Positions 47,901 to 57,069 are shown, counted from the stretch's first letter. The stretch: 64,000 nucleotides of DNA from Terrimonas sp. (GCA_016125075.1 WGMO01000010.1:235067-299066); one strand, 5' to 3'. A program made the numbers and translations. Notes: generated by a model from the letters alone, not told the origin.

Positions 47901-48987
47901 TTATCCTTCCTTCTCTGCCATCAGGTATGCCTTGATAAATCCATCCAGGTCTCCATCCATCACCGGCTGTATATTTCCGGTTTCATAATCAGTACGGTGG
48001 TCTTTGATCATTTTATACGGATGAAAAACATAACTGCGTATCTGGCTGCCCCACTCTATCTTTTTCTTATTGCTGTTCACCGCATCCTTCAATTCATTCC
48101 TTTTCCTGAGTTCAAGTTCGTATAACCGGCTCCTTAACATTTCCATGGCCCGCTCCCGGTTTCCTAACTGGCTCCTGTCCTGCTGACAGACCACAACGAT
48201 CCCGGTGGGTATATGGGTAAGCTGGACCTTGGTCTCCACTTTATTGACATTCTGACCACCGGCACCGCCACTACGGGATGTTTCCATTTTTACATCTGCC
48301 GGTTTGATCTCAATATGGATGGAATCATCTACAAGGGGGTATACAAACACAGACACAAAGGAGGTATGGCGCCTGGCATTACTGTCGAAAGGGGATATCC
48401 GGACCAGGCGGTGCACCCCGCTCTCTGCCTTCAGGAAGCCATAAGCAAATGGACCGTCAAACTGCAGGGTACAGGTTTTGATTCCCGCCCCATCACCCCA
48501 TTGCCAATCCAGTTCTGTCACTTTCCAACCGTTTCTCTCCCCGTACATACGGTACATCCGGGCCAGCATTTCCGCCCAATCCTGGCTTTCGGTGCCACCA
48601 GCTCCACTATTGATCTGTACAACGGCCGGAAGCTCATCCTCGGGTTCATTGAGGGTCCCCTTAAATTCGGCATCCTCTACCATGGAAAGGGCTTTTTGAT
48701 AGGCCTCCTGGGCTTCCTCTTCCGTCGCCTCCCCTTCTTTCCAGAAATCATATATGACAGCAAAATCTTCTACCGCGGTGCTGGTTGTTTCGAACAGTTT
48801 CACCCAGTATTCATTCTGCTGAATATTTTTCATGATTTCAGTCGCCCGTTTGTTGTCATCCCAGAAGCCGGGACTCAGGGAGAGCTGCTTTTCCTGTGCT
48901 ATCTTATCCTGTCGGTTAGCGACGTCAAAGAAACCTCCTTATCCCGTCTAAGCGGGACCGCAAATCTTTCAATTTTTCTGTTGTCAT
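47901..48987 (-). CDS. prfB: Peptide chain release factor 2, programmed +1 frameshift
   Basis: RF2 recognises UGA and UAA stop codons. The SPF anticodon-like tripeptide (residues 198-200) and the GGQ catalytic motif (243-245) are present. The gene is split: the first frame runs from ATG 48987 for 20 codons to an in-frame TGA (48927-48925), preceded by AGGAGG (48939-48934), TTT and CTT. Skipping one base after CTT gives GAC (from 48926) and joins the long second frame, for 361 residues in total. This is the classical autoregulatory frameshift. The reading frame beginning at ATG 48833 would lack the first 51 residues. The site is intact, so this is not a pseudogene. Confidence 0.97.
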
Positions 48988-49080
48988 GGCCGCAAAGTTA
49001 AGTGTTTTGGGGAAATAGATAATGGACAGTTGTCACGGGAAAATTAACCCTGTTTTCTATGGTTGTGATTCTTTGTATCC

Positions 49081-50061
49081 CTATTTCAATACGGCCATTT
49101 TGTGATAAATATTACGATACAACAAGGGTGTCAAACCGGTGATTTTTTTAAAAAGATCCCGGAAAGCCTTGGTGTCGGTATATCCCACCTCGTACATGAC
49201 CTGCTGAATACTCATACGGCTTGTTTCAAACAATCGTTTTGCTGCTTCGATCTTTGCCCTTTGCATATATTCCAACACGGAATTGTGGGTAGCCTGCCGG
49301 AAACGACGTTCAAAAGTTCGTCTGCCCAGGGCCATTTTTTTAGCCAGTTCATCGATATTTATTCTTGCATCTGTATGCGCTTCGATATAAGCCTGGGCCT
49401 TTTTGATCTCGATATCATCATGTTCTTTTTGCCCCCTGAAAATGGCAAAGGGAGATTGGCTTTCTCTACCCATATCGATGGCAAAATATTTTGATGCCAA
49501 TACCGCCATTTCCCGGTTGGTATATTTTTCAACCAGGTACAATAAAAGGTTCCAGTAGGAATGGGCTCCACCACTGGAATAGATCCTTTTTTCTTCGGTA
49601 ATGATACAGCCTTCCACCAGTTCCACATCCGGAAACATTTCCCGAAATTGGTTGGCAAAGCTCCAGTGCGTTGAACATTTTTTCCCCGTCAACAGTCCTG
49701 TTGAGGCCATCAGAAAAGCACCCACACAGAGTGAAGCCAGTTCGGCGCCTTTTTCATACTGGTCCCTGATCCACTCGGTCAATTCCCCGTTTTTGGCAAC
49801 GACAGCCTTTATATCCCCGAAAATGGCAGGAATGATGATCAGGTCTGTTTTTTTTACTTCGTGAAAAAGTTTGTCAACATGAACACTATACTGCCCATTT
49901 TGCAAACGGATTTCTTTTTTAGCCCCAGCCAGGCAGATTTCAAAAACCGGCTTTTGACCCGATGATTGTAAAAATCCATTTACAGCAGAAAACAGGTATT
50001 GCGGGTCGGCAATGGCCTGTAAAACTGAAGCTTCCGGTACCAGGATGGTTACATGTTTCAT
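49081..50061 (-). CDS. GlxA-type regulator: DJ-1/PfpI domain plus AraC HTH
   Basis: A 326-residue transcription factor. Residues ~1-190 form a DJ-1/PfpI-like domain with the cysteine-elbow equivalent LCVGAFLMASTG and a TGKKCSTHW segment. Residues ~230-320 hold two AraC helix-turn-helix units (LAKKMALGRRTFERRFRQAT and VMYEVGYTDTKAFRDLF). GlxA-like regulators control catabolic or stress genes. It is divergent from a VOC-DUF1801 cluster, which is its likely target. The effector is unknown. Confidence 0.92.
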   Translation of the reverse strand: MKHVTILVPEASVLQAIADPQYLFSAVNGFLQSSGQKPVFEICLAGAKKEIRLQNGQYSVHVDKLFHEVKKTDLIIIPAIFGDIKAVVAKNGELTEWIRDQYEKGAELASLCVGAFLMASTGLLTGKKCSTHWSFANQFREMFPDVELVEGCIITEEKRIYSSGGAHSYWNLLLYLVEKYTNREMAVLASKYFAIDMGRESQSPFAIFRGQKEHDDIEIKKAQAYIEAHTDARINIDELAKKMALGRRTFERRFRQATHNSVLEYMQRAKIEAAKRLFETSRMSIQQVMYEVGYTDTKAFRDLFKKITGLTPLLYRNIYHKMAVLK

Positions 50062-50296
50062 CTTTTAAAGTTAATGATCAAAATTGTCGCAAACAACCCT
50101 CTAAATAGGCAATATTGCACCGCCTTATATTTGAATCTCTTTTGCATCTTTGTCCCGGAATACCCAATCCGCGGGAATTCGATAGGTGTCAAATACCGCA
50201 CAGGCACAGATAATGGCTTCCCCGGGAAAAGAGGATGTAGGTTACAAGATCATCATAAACAGTATATAAAAATTAACTTAGAAAATAATTTATCAA

Positions 50297-50731
50297 ATGG
50301 CCACAGTAAGTACTTACCTGAATTTTTCCCGGAATACCGAGGAAGCCTTCCAATTTTATAAAACAGTATTTGGAACAGCATTCAATGGCGCCATATCCCG
50401 GTTTGGTGATATGCCAGCACAGGAAGGTGCAGCACCTCTTTCAGATGCTGTTAAGCAATTGGTGATGCATATTGAGCTACCCATCACCGGGGGACATTTA
50501 TTAATGGGTACAGACGTCCCGGAAACATTTGGCTTCCAGGTCAATTTTGGAAACAATATGCATATCATGCTTTCTCCGGATAGCCGGGAAGAGACCCAAA
50601 GACTTTTCGGGTTATTATCAGAAGCGGGGAAAATAACCATGCCGTTGCAGGATATGTTCTGGGGTGCTTATTATGGAAGCTGTACGGATCAATTTGGCAT
50701 TCAATGGATGTTTAACTGTAATCAATCATAA
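50297..50731 (+). CDS. VOC family protein, PhnB-like
   Basis: A 144-residue glyoxalase/bleomycin-resistance fold protein (ATVSTYLNFSRNTEEAFQFY and FGNNMHIML). Two beta-alpha-beta-beta-beta modules are expected. It is first of three genes downstream of the divergent GlxA-type regulator. Members of this subgroup are widely annotated as PhnB or 3-demethylubiquinone-9 3-methyltransferase-like. The real activity is unknown. A metal site cannot be confirmed by eye. Confidence 0.85.
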   Translation: MATVSTYLNFSRNTEEAFQFYKTVFGTAFNGAISRFGDMPAQEGAAPLSDAVKQLVMHIELPITGGHLLMGTDVPETFGFQVNFGNNMHIMLSPDSREETQRLFGLLSEAGKITMPLQDMFWGAYYGSCTDQFGIQWMFNCNQS

Positions 50732-50737
50732 AATACT

Positions 50738-51583
50738 ATGGAAATGAATATTCACCCCTGTTTGTGGTTTGACGGTCAGGCATTGGAAGCGGCCGAATTC
50801 TATTGCTCGCTTTTTAAGCATTCCAGGATCAGTTTGAACACTGGCATGGTCGTCAATTTTGAACTGGATGGTCAGAAATTTATGGGATTGAACGGTGGTC
50901 CGGCATTTACGTTGAACCCATCCATTTCATTACTGGTGATCAGCGAATCAGATGATGAGATAGAAAATCTATTTAACAGGCTTTCGGATGGCGGAAAGAT
51001 ATTAATGCCGCTCGGCACCTATGATTGGAGTGAAAAATATGCTTTTTGCCAGGACCGGTTTGGCCTGGCCTGGCAAATCATGAAAGGAAAATACAGTGAT
51101 GTAAACCAAAAAATAACCCCTACCCTGTTATTTGTAGGGGCTCTTTTTGGCAGAGCAGAAGCAGCCGTCAAATTTTATACAGGTGTTTTCCCCAAGTCAT
51201 CGATCAACGGGATCCTGTTATACAGTGAGGAAGAAGGTAAACATGTATCCGGGACCGTCAAACATTCCCAGTTCATACTGGACGAAAAAGTGTTCATGGC
51301 CATGGACGGGTATGGAAATCATTCATTTTCGTTTAATGAGGCCTTTTCATTTGTTGTAGAATGCAAGGACCAGGCAACACTGGATCAATATTGGGAAAAG
51401 CTGACGGAAGACGGAGGGGAAGAAAGCATGTGTGGCTGGCTGAAGGATAAATTCGGGGTTTCCTGGCAAATCATTCCGGCCCAGATCGGTGCCATCATGT
51501 CCGATCCTGATAAAGCGCCAAATGCAATGGCCGCTTTAATGAAAATGAAAAAGATCGATATCAATACACTACTAAATGCGTAA
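50738..51583 (+). CDS. VOC family protein with two PhnB-like domains
   Basis: A 281-residue protein with two tandem VOC/3-dmu-9_3-mt domains, roughly residues 1-125 and 128-270. Each starts with a similar phrase: INPCLWFDGQALEAAEFYCSLF-like in the first (here preceded by MEMNIH) and KITPTLLFVGALFGRAEAAV in the second, with a W-x-I/M near the end (RFGLAWQIM and KFGVSWQII). It is a within-gene duplication. It begins 6 bp after the first VOC gene and is co-transcribed with it. Confidence 0.85.
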   Translation: MEMNIHPCLWFDGQALEAAEFYCSLFKHSRISLNTGMVVNFELDGQKFMGLNGGPAFTLNPSISLLVISESDDEIENLFNRLSDGGKILMPLGTYDWSEKYAFCQDRFGLAWQIMKGKYSDVNQKITPTLLFVGALFGRAEAAVKFYTGVFPKSSINGILLYSEEEGKHVSGTVKHSQFILDEKVFMAMDGYGNHSFSFNEAFSFVVECKDQATLDQYWEKLTEDGGEESMCGWLKDKFGVSWQIIPAQIGAIMSDPDKAPNAMAALMKMKKIDINTLLNA

Positions 51584-51653
51584 GGATCGCTATGCGGGTT
51601 CCTGAACAAGTACTTTAAAGTATCAAACAAAATAAACCAAGCCTCATTAAGCG

Positions 51654-52037
51654 ATGAAAAAAAACACTTCAACGGGCACAGACGGTGTGACAGAATATAT
51701 CGCTCAATTCCCCCCTCCGGTAAGAAGCAAACTGGAGCAGATCAGGAAAACAATCAGACAAACGGATCCGGGTATGGAAGAAACGATCAGTTATGGCATG
51801 CCCGCATATAAATTACAGGGTATATTGGTCTATTTTGCCGGGTACAAAAACCATATCGGCTTTTACCCGACGGGCTCTGGAATCAATGCATTCAAGGATG
51901 AAATCCAAGCTTATAAATGGTCAAAAGGTACGGTGCAATTCCCCATCGATCAACCCCTGCCGCTTGCCCTGATCAAGAAAATTGTCACCTACCGGATTTC
52001 AGAAAACAAACGGCTTTCAAAGAGAGAAAGAAAGTGA
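51654..52037 (+). CDS. DUF1801 domain protein
   Basis: A 127-residue protein of the YdhG/DUF1801 family (often called iron chaperone-like). Family marks are YIAQFPPPVRSKLEQIRKTI, EETISYGMPAYKL and NHIGFYP. In some Bacteroidota it accompanies VOC genes as here. The biochemical role is not established. It is 70 bp after the second VOC gene, same strand, and likely still in the same unit. Confidence 0.82.
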   Translation: MKKNTSTGTDGVTEYIAQFPPPVRSKLEQIRKTIRQTDPGMEETISYGMPAYKLQGILVYFAGYKNHIGFYPTGSGINAFKDEIQAYKWSKGTVQFPIDQPLPLALIKKIVTYRISENKRLSKRERK

Positions 52038-52120
52038 TATCCTCTGAACAAAGCAGGGATTAGCAGGTCAATTCAGGTGAAGGATGACTATATTTGGGGA
52101 ATAAATTTTCCCAGTTAAAT

Positions 52121-52954
52121 ATGTCATTGGAAATAACCGCGCTCAACTCTGGCAGTAATGGCAATTGCTATTATATTGGGAATGATGATGAAGCCATTTT
52201 GATAGATGCGGGTATCAGTTGCCGTGAGGTGGAACGCAGGATGGCAAGACTGGGGCTGGAAATGAAAAAACTGAAAGCAGTCTTTATTTCCCATGAACAT
52301 ACGGATCATATCAGCGGATTGCCTGTTCTATCCAAAAAATACCAACTGCCCGTTTACATATCTTCCAAAACTGAAAAGGCGGCCAGGCTGAAACTCGATA
52401 AAAAATGGGTACATCACTTCGAAACCGATGATTGTATCAAGATTGGAGGAATTTCGGTACTTGCCTTTAAAAAAAACCATGATGCGGCAGACCCGCATAG
52501 CTTTGTGGCCTCTTCCTCTACAGTGACTATTGGGGTCTTTACCGATATCGGTATAGCCTGTAAAAAGGTCATCCAGTATTTTAAACAATGTCATGCCGTA
52601 TTCCTGGAGTCGAATTATGATACGGTCATGCTTATGCAGGGCAACTACCCCTTTCATCTTAAAAAAAGAATTTCAGATGGAAAAGGGCATATTTCAAATG
52701 AGCAGGCACTCGACTTATTCTTATCGCACCGACCCAAACAATTGAGCCATCTCATCCTTTCGCACCTTTCTCAGAACAACAATAAACCTGAACTGGTAGA
52801 ACGCCTTTTTGCCCCCCATGGAAAAGGGATCAACATCATTGTCGCCTCCCGGTACAGGGAAACAGCCGTGTACAAAATTGAAGCAAAGTACGGCCCCCGA
52901 CCCAAACTGAAAAGCATACACGATCAAAAAGCACTCCAGCTAAAACTTTTCTAA
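52121..52954 (+). CDS. MBL-fold metallo-hydrolase (YycJ/WalJ-like)
   Basis: A 277-residue zinc-dependent hydrolase. The metal motif is ISHEHTDHISG (HxHxDH). Other family marks are SLEITALNSGSNGNCYYIG at the start, DIGIACKKVIQYF, and the late HLILSHLSQNNN. YycJ-like enzymes are thought to act on DNA or RNA ends and help cell-wall coordination in Firmicutes. The role in this phylum is uncertain. ATG 52121 is preferred to 52094. It overlaps the next convergent gene by 4 bp. Confidence 0.88.
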   Translation: MSLEITALNSGSNGNCYYIGNDDEAILIDAGISCREVERRMARLGLEMKKLKAVFISHEHTDHISGLPVLSKKYQLPVYISSKTEKAARLKLDKKWVHHFETDDCIKIGGISVLAFKKNHDAADPHSFVASSSTVTIGVFTDIGIACKKVIQYFKQCHAVFLESNYDTVMLMQGNYPFHLKKRISDGKGHISNEQALDLFLSHRPKQLSHLILSHLSQNNNKPELVERLFAPHGKGINIIVASRYRETAVYKIEAKYGPRPKLKSIHDQKALQLKLF

Positions 52955-53991
52955 GATGCAGCAATAGCCTCCCACCAATGGCGGTCAGGAATATGATCAC
53001 CCAACACGAGGGGTTCACCGATCCTGGGGGTACCAATTTTCATTCCCGCACTTGCACCTGCTGAAATCACCCGTTTAACGGGTTCATCCCAATCATGAAA
53101 AGCCAAAGCAAATTTCCCCCAATGTACCGGCATGAGCAGTTTTGCCTGTAAATCAATTGCCGCTTGTACGGCTTCCTCCGGTATCATATGGATAAAAGGC
53201 CAGTCTTCATGATACTGACCTGTTTCCAGCAAAACGAGATCAAAAGGGCCATGGTCCTCACCGATTTTTTTAAAATGACTATCATACCCGCTATCGGCGC
53301 CGATATAGATTTTATGATCCGATGCTTCCAGTATATACGATGCCCAAAGGGTCTTGTTACGGGTTAACGACCTGCCGGAAAAATGCCTGGCAGGAGCTGC
53401 CTTTAACTGCAGCGTATCAAAGAAAACGGCCTGTTCTCCCCAATCCATTTCTGTGATGATTTGTTTGTCATAACCCCAATACTGTAAGTGGGCGCCTACC
53501 CCCAGGGAGGTACAGACCTTTTTAACCTTCGGCATCAACTCTTTTACTGTCCGATGATCCAGGTGATCATAATGATCATGTGTAATGAGCAATAAATCGA
53601 TCCCGGGCAGATCAGCAACGGAATATACATCCGACCCTTCAAAACTCTTTGCACCAAATAAAAAGGGGGAGGCATGCCCGCTAAAAACCGGGTCCACCAG
53701 TATATTTTTACTGTTTATATGGATCAGGTAGGAAGAATGACCAAACCAGATGATCACCGGTTGTTCCTGATCGAACGATTTTAAATCAGTTCGAACGGAA
53801 GGAATTGTTCCGGGAGGTCGGGTGGAAAGGGGTTTTTGCAGGAATTTCCAGGTCATGGATATCAGGGAATGCTTTTTGATCATCATTTCCGTCGGTGAAA
53901 TGTTCTGAAAACCACCCTGACTGTATTGGGCTGAACGTAGCAAACTGTCAAGCTGTTCCCCGGAGGGATTTTTTCCAAAAGAAGTAAACAT
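52951..53991 (-). CDS. MBL-fold metallo-hydrolase (NAPE-PLD/UlaG-like)
   Basis: A 346-residue zinc hydrolase. The HxHxDH motif is LITHDHYDHLDH, with further ligands in PARHFSG, YIGADSGYD and LMPVHWGKF. This is the layout of the NAPE-PLD/RomA-like clade. An N-terminal ~80-residue extension precedes the hydrolase domain. I start at ATG 53991. The longer frame to 54054 has no better support. Substrate unknown. Confidence 0.85.
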   Translation of the reverse strand: MFTSFGKNPSGEQLDSLLRSAQYSQGGFQNISPTEMMIKKHSLISMTWKFLQKPLSTRPPGTIPSVRTDLKSFDQEQPVIIWFGHSSYLIHINSKNILVDPVFSGHASPFLFGAKSFEGSDVYSVADLPGIDLLLITHDHYDHLDHRTVKELMPKVKKVCTSLGVGAHLQYWGYDKQIITEMDWGEQAVFFDTLQLKAAPARHFSGRSLTRNKTLWASYILEASDHKIYIGADSGYDSHFKKIGEDHGPFDLVLLETGQYHEDWPFIHMIPEEAVQAAIDLQAKLLMPVHWGKFALAFHDWDEPVKRVISAGASAGMKIGTPRIGEPLVLGDHIPDRHWWEAIAAS

Positions 53992-54101
53992 GGCGATAAT
54001 AATTCCTTTATAGGAAAGACGATGAACAATCCTGAATATTTTATGAAACCCCAAAACGAAATTATCTTAACTTACTGAATCAATTCCCTAATAATTTCAT
54101 T

Positions 54102-55007
54102 ATGACCATCCATCGAAGAGGCTTTCTTAAACAAAGCTCATTGGCAATCGGCAGTGCTATCCTGCTGAAGCATGACTTCCTTTTCAACGGGAAAAAGGAA
54201 AGGGTAGGCTTACAACTCTATTCCGTGCGGGATGAAATGTACCGCGATCCTGCCGGTACATTGGAGAAAGTAGCTAACATGGGCTACCGATACGTAGAAC
54301 ATGCCAATTATTCCAACCGCAAGTTTTATGGGTACAGTGTACGGGAATTCAAAAGTTTACTGGACGGACTCGGACTGCAAATGCCCAGCGGGCATACCGT
54401 TTTAAATAACCAGCATTGGGACAAAACGAAAAAAGAATTTACCCCTTTATGGAAAAATACCGTGGAAGATGCAGCCTTCATGGGACAGCATTTTGTGATC
54501 AGCCCCTCGATGGAAAAGGAATACAGAAGTTCCTACGATCAATTCATGGCCTTAATGGAGATCTTTAATAAGAGCGGATCCCTCTGTAAACAATACGGGA
54601 TGAAATTCGGCTATCATAACCATGACTTTGAATTCAGTGAAAAGCTGAATGGTATTGCTCTTTATGACCTGATCCTGAAAAATACCGATCCCGGTCTTGT
54701 CATTCAACAACTGGATACGGGAAATTTGTTCAATGGAGGGGCCAGGGCGCTGGAAATCGTCAAACAAAACCCGGGAAGGTTCCAATCCCTGCATGTTAAG
54801 GATGAGATCCCGGTACCGGATATGCCCGGGAAGTATGAAAGTTGCATCCTGGGAAAGGGCATTGCCGAGGTTAAAAAAGTATTGGACCTGGTCAGGAAAA
54901 AATCCGGAGATGTCGATTATATTATCGAACAGGAAGCCTACCAGGGATTGCAACCGATTGACTGTGCCCGGGAAGACCTTGCCGTGATGAAAAACTGGGG
55001 TTTTTAA
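54102..55007 (+). CDS. Tat-exported sugar phosphate isomerase/epimerase (xylose isomerase-like TIM barrel)
   Basis: A 301-residue protein. The N-terminus carries a twin-arginine signal (HRRGFLKQSSLAIGSAILL). The mature part is an AP endonuclease family 2/xylose isomerase-like TIM barrel with GLQLYSVRDEM, FGYHNHDFEF and LDTGNLFNGG, which hold likely metal ligands (H, E, D). Such exported epimerases are common in Bacteroidota and act on periplasmic sugars, but the substrate is unknown. A dienelactone hydrolase lipoprotein gene follows 49 bp downstream. Confidence 0.85.
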   Translation: MTIHRRGFLKQSSLAIGSAILLKHDFLFNGKKERVGLQLYSVRDEMYRDPAGTLEKVANMGYRYVEHANYSNRKFYGYSVREFKSLLDGLGLQMPSGHTVLNNQHWDKTKKEFTPLWKNTVEDAAFMGQHFVISPSMEKEYRSSYDQFMALMEIFNKSGSLCKQYGMKFGYHNHDFEFSEKLNGIALYDLILKNTDPGLVIQQLDTGNLFNGGARALEIVKQNPGRFQSLHVKDEIPVPDMPGKYESCILGKGIAEVKKVLDLVRKKSGDVDYIIEQEAYQGLQPIDCAREDLAVMKNWGF

Positions 55008-55056
55008 ACATTTCCATCAACTAATTGTTGATTCAAAAAACTAAATTTTACTGATC

Positions 55057-55887
55057 ATGAAAAAAAATTGGATTGCCCCCATAGTGCTGGCGGTATTTAT
55101 GGGGACCCTGAGTACGGCCTGCAATAATGCCGACAAGAATACTACTCAGAAAGAACCTGCATTAAAAGAAGAAAACGTCACGTATACACAGGATAGCACC
55201 ACAATGAACGGCTTTGTTGTGTATGATGAAAATATCGAAGGAAAAAGACCCGCCATCATTGTGGTACATGAATGGTGGGGATTAAATGATTATGCCCGGA
55301 TGAGAGCCCGGGAACTTGCCAAACTGGGATATATTGCGATGGCGATTGACCTTTATGGAAATGGCAAACAGGCCAATGATCCAACTGAGGCAACCGCACT
55401 GGCCACTCCTTTTTATGCCAGCCTGCCACTGGCCAAATCCCATTTTGATGCCGCCCTCGAAAAGTTAAAATCTTACCCACAGACAGATCCCGGGAATATG
55501 GCGGCCATCGGTTATTGTTTTGGCGGCGCCATGGTTTTAAATATGGCAAGGGCCGGTGAAGACCTGAAAGGAGTTGTCAGTTTCCATGGGAATCTTACCG
55601 CCAGTCCCCTGGACAAGGAAAAACTGAAGGCTGCCATCCTGGTCTGCCATGGTAACGATGACAAATTTGTGCTGCAACCGGAAGTGGAGAAATTCAAGCA
55701 TGACATGGATTCTATCGGCGCCAACTATACTTTTAAGTCCTACGATGGGGCCACCCATGCATTCACCAATCCTGATGCAACCGCGATGGGTGAAAAATTT
55801 GGCATTCCCATTGCCTATAATGCAGCGGCTGATTCCGCTTCCTGGAATGACATGAAGACATTCTTTTCAACAATATTTAAAAAATGA
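55057..55887 (+). CDS. Dienelactone hydrolase family lipoprotein
   Basis: A 276-residue alpha/beta hydrolase with a lipoprotein signal (lipobox LSTAC). The catalytic triad is visible: the cysteine nucleophile in GYCFGGAMV, the Asp in HGNDDKFV and the His in GATHAFTNP. HEWWGLNDYARMRARELAK is the usual DLH segment. The natural substrate is unlikely to be dienelactone given the export. The gene is followed by two inverted repeats. Confidence 0.9.
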   Translation: MKKNWIAPIVLAVFMGTLSTACNNADKNTTQKEPALKEENVTYTQDSTTMNGFVVYDENIEGKRPAIIVVHEWWGLNDYARMRARELAKLGYIAMAIDLYGNGKQANDPTEATALATPFYASLPLAKSHFDAALEKLKSYPQTDPGNMAAIGYCFGGAMVLNMARAGEDLKGVVSFHGNLTASPLDKEKLKAAILVCHGNDDKFVLQPEVEKFKHDMDSIGANYTFKSYDGATHAFTNPDATAMGEKFGIPIAYNAAADSASWNDMKTFFSTIFKK

Positions 55888-55918
55888 TGAAGGATAATAT
55901 CCTTCGGTGAATAAAATT

Positions 55919-55957
55919 GAACCGGGGTCATTGATCAACTATCAGTGGCCCCGGTTC
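55919..55957 (+). terminator. Hairpin terminator after the dienelactone hydrolase gene
   Basis: GAACCGGGGTCA (55919-55930) pairs with TGGCCCCGGTTC (55946-55957) with one G-U pair, but the T run after it is poor. A smaller inverted repeat, GAAGGATA (55889-55896) and TATCCTTC (55898-55905), sits directly after the stop codon. Confidence 0.55.
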
Positions 55958-56040
55958 GATTATTAGAAGTGAGGAGAAATCATTTTTCAGGAAATTACCT
56001 TACCATGCTATGTTCGAGGACATGAGTGGATACACGGTCT

Positions 56041-56352
56041 TTACAGATCGACCGAATCATACACCACTACTTTTTTCCAGAGATGCGAGCAGGTTGTTAC
56101 AAATTGGAGATGCAACGGATCATTTTGATATAGCTCCTGGTCCTCTTTGTTATCAAAGATCAGTAACCAGGAAAGGGAATAGCTGGTATCGATCACTTCC
56201 CTGTTAGTCGCAGCCGGCTGGCCAATATGAAAGGACCGGATGACTGGAAGGCAGGCAATCTTATTTAAACCCGCGATCAGATCCTTTTTGTCCTGTTCAT
56301 TATTAGGATCCCTGAGCCAGAAAAAAACATGGTGCACGAAAATAGTTTTCAT
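56041..56352 (-). CDS. Dabb domain protein
   Basis: A 103-residue Dabb (stress-responsive A/B barrel) dimeric ferredoxin-like protein, with the start IFVHHVFFWLRDP and the middle SWLLIFDNKEDQELYQNDPLHLQF. Members include plant stress proteins and bacterial proteins of unknown role. No operon partner other than the racemase-like gene on the same strand 27 bp upstream. Confidence 0.85.
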   Translation of the reverse strand: MKTIFVHHVFFWLRDPNNEQDKKDLIAGLNKIACLPVIRSFHIGQPAATNREVIDTSYSLSWLLIFDNKEDQELYQNDPLHLQFVTTCSHLWKKVVVYDSVDL

Positions 56353-56379
56353 ATTATAATTCGATTTATAAAAAAATAT

Positions 56380-57069
56380 TTATCCCAAAGCAAACTCAAC
56401 TGCAGCTGCCGCATGGATATGCGTGGTATCAAAAACGGGTATGGGTGTATCTGCCTGCTTGATCAGCATCGGTATTTCTGTACAACCCAGAATGATCCCT
56501 TCTGCCCCTTTTCTTTGCAAATTATCAATGATTGTAAGATATCTTTCCTTGCTTTCTTTTTTCAGGAGGCCCTTGCCAAGTTCATGATAGATAACATCGT
56601 TGACGAATATCCTGTCCTCATCACCGGGCAAGACTGTTTCAATACCCAGTTCGCTGAGTTTTTCTGCATAAAAACCCAGTTCCATGGTGTATTTCGTTCC
56701 CAGCAGGCCTACTTTTTGTAACCCCTTTCGTTGAATGACCCTGCCGGTCTCTGTGGCGATATGGAGCAGGGGCACGGAAACGGAGCGCTCCACCCTTTCC
56801 GCTATCTTATGCATGGTATTGGCCCCTAAAAGGATACAATCTGCACCAGCGCGATCGATCTTCCAGGCGGCATTACAAATTATGGCAGCGATACGGTCCC
56901 AGTCACCCTGTTGGGTCAGGGTAACGATTTCCCCATAATTGACAGAATAAAGGATGATTTGGGCTGCTTCGTTGCCACCCAAACGCTGATTGACAAATTC
57001 ATTGATAAGCCTGTAATAGTCGATAGACGAATGCCAGGAAGTTCCGCCTACAATGCCGATGGTTTTCAT
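56380..57069 (-). CDS. Aspartate/glutamate racemase family protein lacking the first catalytic cysteine
   Basis: A 229-residue protein of the Asp/Glu racemase superfamily. The start KTIGIVGGTSWHSSIDYY is typical. The first catalytic site, normally C-x-N-T-x-H, reads LGANTMHK, so the cysteine is replaced by Gly or Ala near residues 76-77. The second site is intact (GCTEIP, near residue 190). A true two-base racemase needs both cysteines. This protein may be an isomerase, a hydantoin-type or other single-cysteine enzyme. The start is ATG 57069, and an upstream ATG at 57087 is less likely. Confidence 0.82.
   Translation of the reverse strand: MKTIGIVGGTSWHSSIDYYRLINEFVNQRLGGNEAAQIILYSVNYGEIVTLTQQGDWDRIAAIICNAAWKIDRAGADCILLGANTMHKIAERVERSVSVPLLHIATETGRVIQRKGLQKVGLLGTKYTMELGFYAEKLSELGIETVLPGDEDRIFVNDVIYHELGKGLLKKESKERYLTIIDNLQRKGAEGIILGCTEIPMLIKQADTPIPVFDTTHIHAAAAVEFALG

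Noticed and set aside
48834..48987. prfB read as a truncated gene beginning at ATG 48833, or as a frameshifted pseudogene
   Set aside because: The upstream 20 codons, AGGAGG and CTT TGA C form the known programmed frameshift site, and joining the frames gives a full-length RF2.
50062..50296. A small gene in the GlxA-VOC intergenic gap (frame from 50053)
   Set aside because: The frame runs into the VOC gene in another reading frame and has no family features. A TATATTTG box at 50126-50133 suggests promoter sequence instead.
51600..51640. Palindrome TACTTTAAAGTA in the gap before the DUF1801 gene
   Set aside because: A short AT-rich palindrome without a matching regulator or repeat elsewhere is not strong enough to call an operator.
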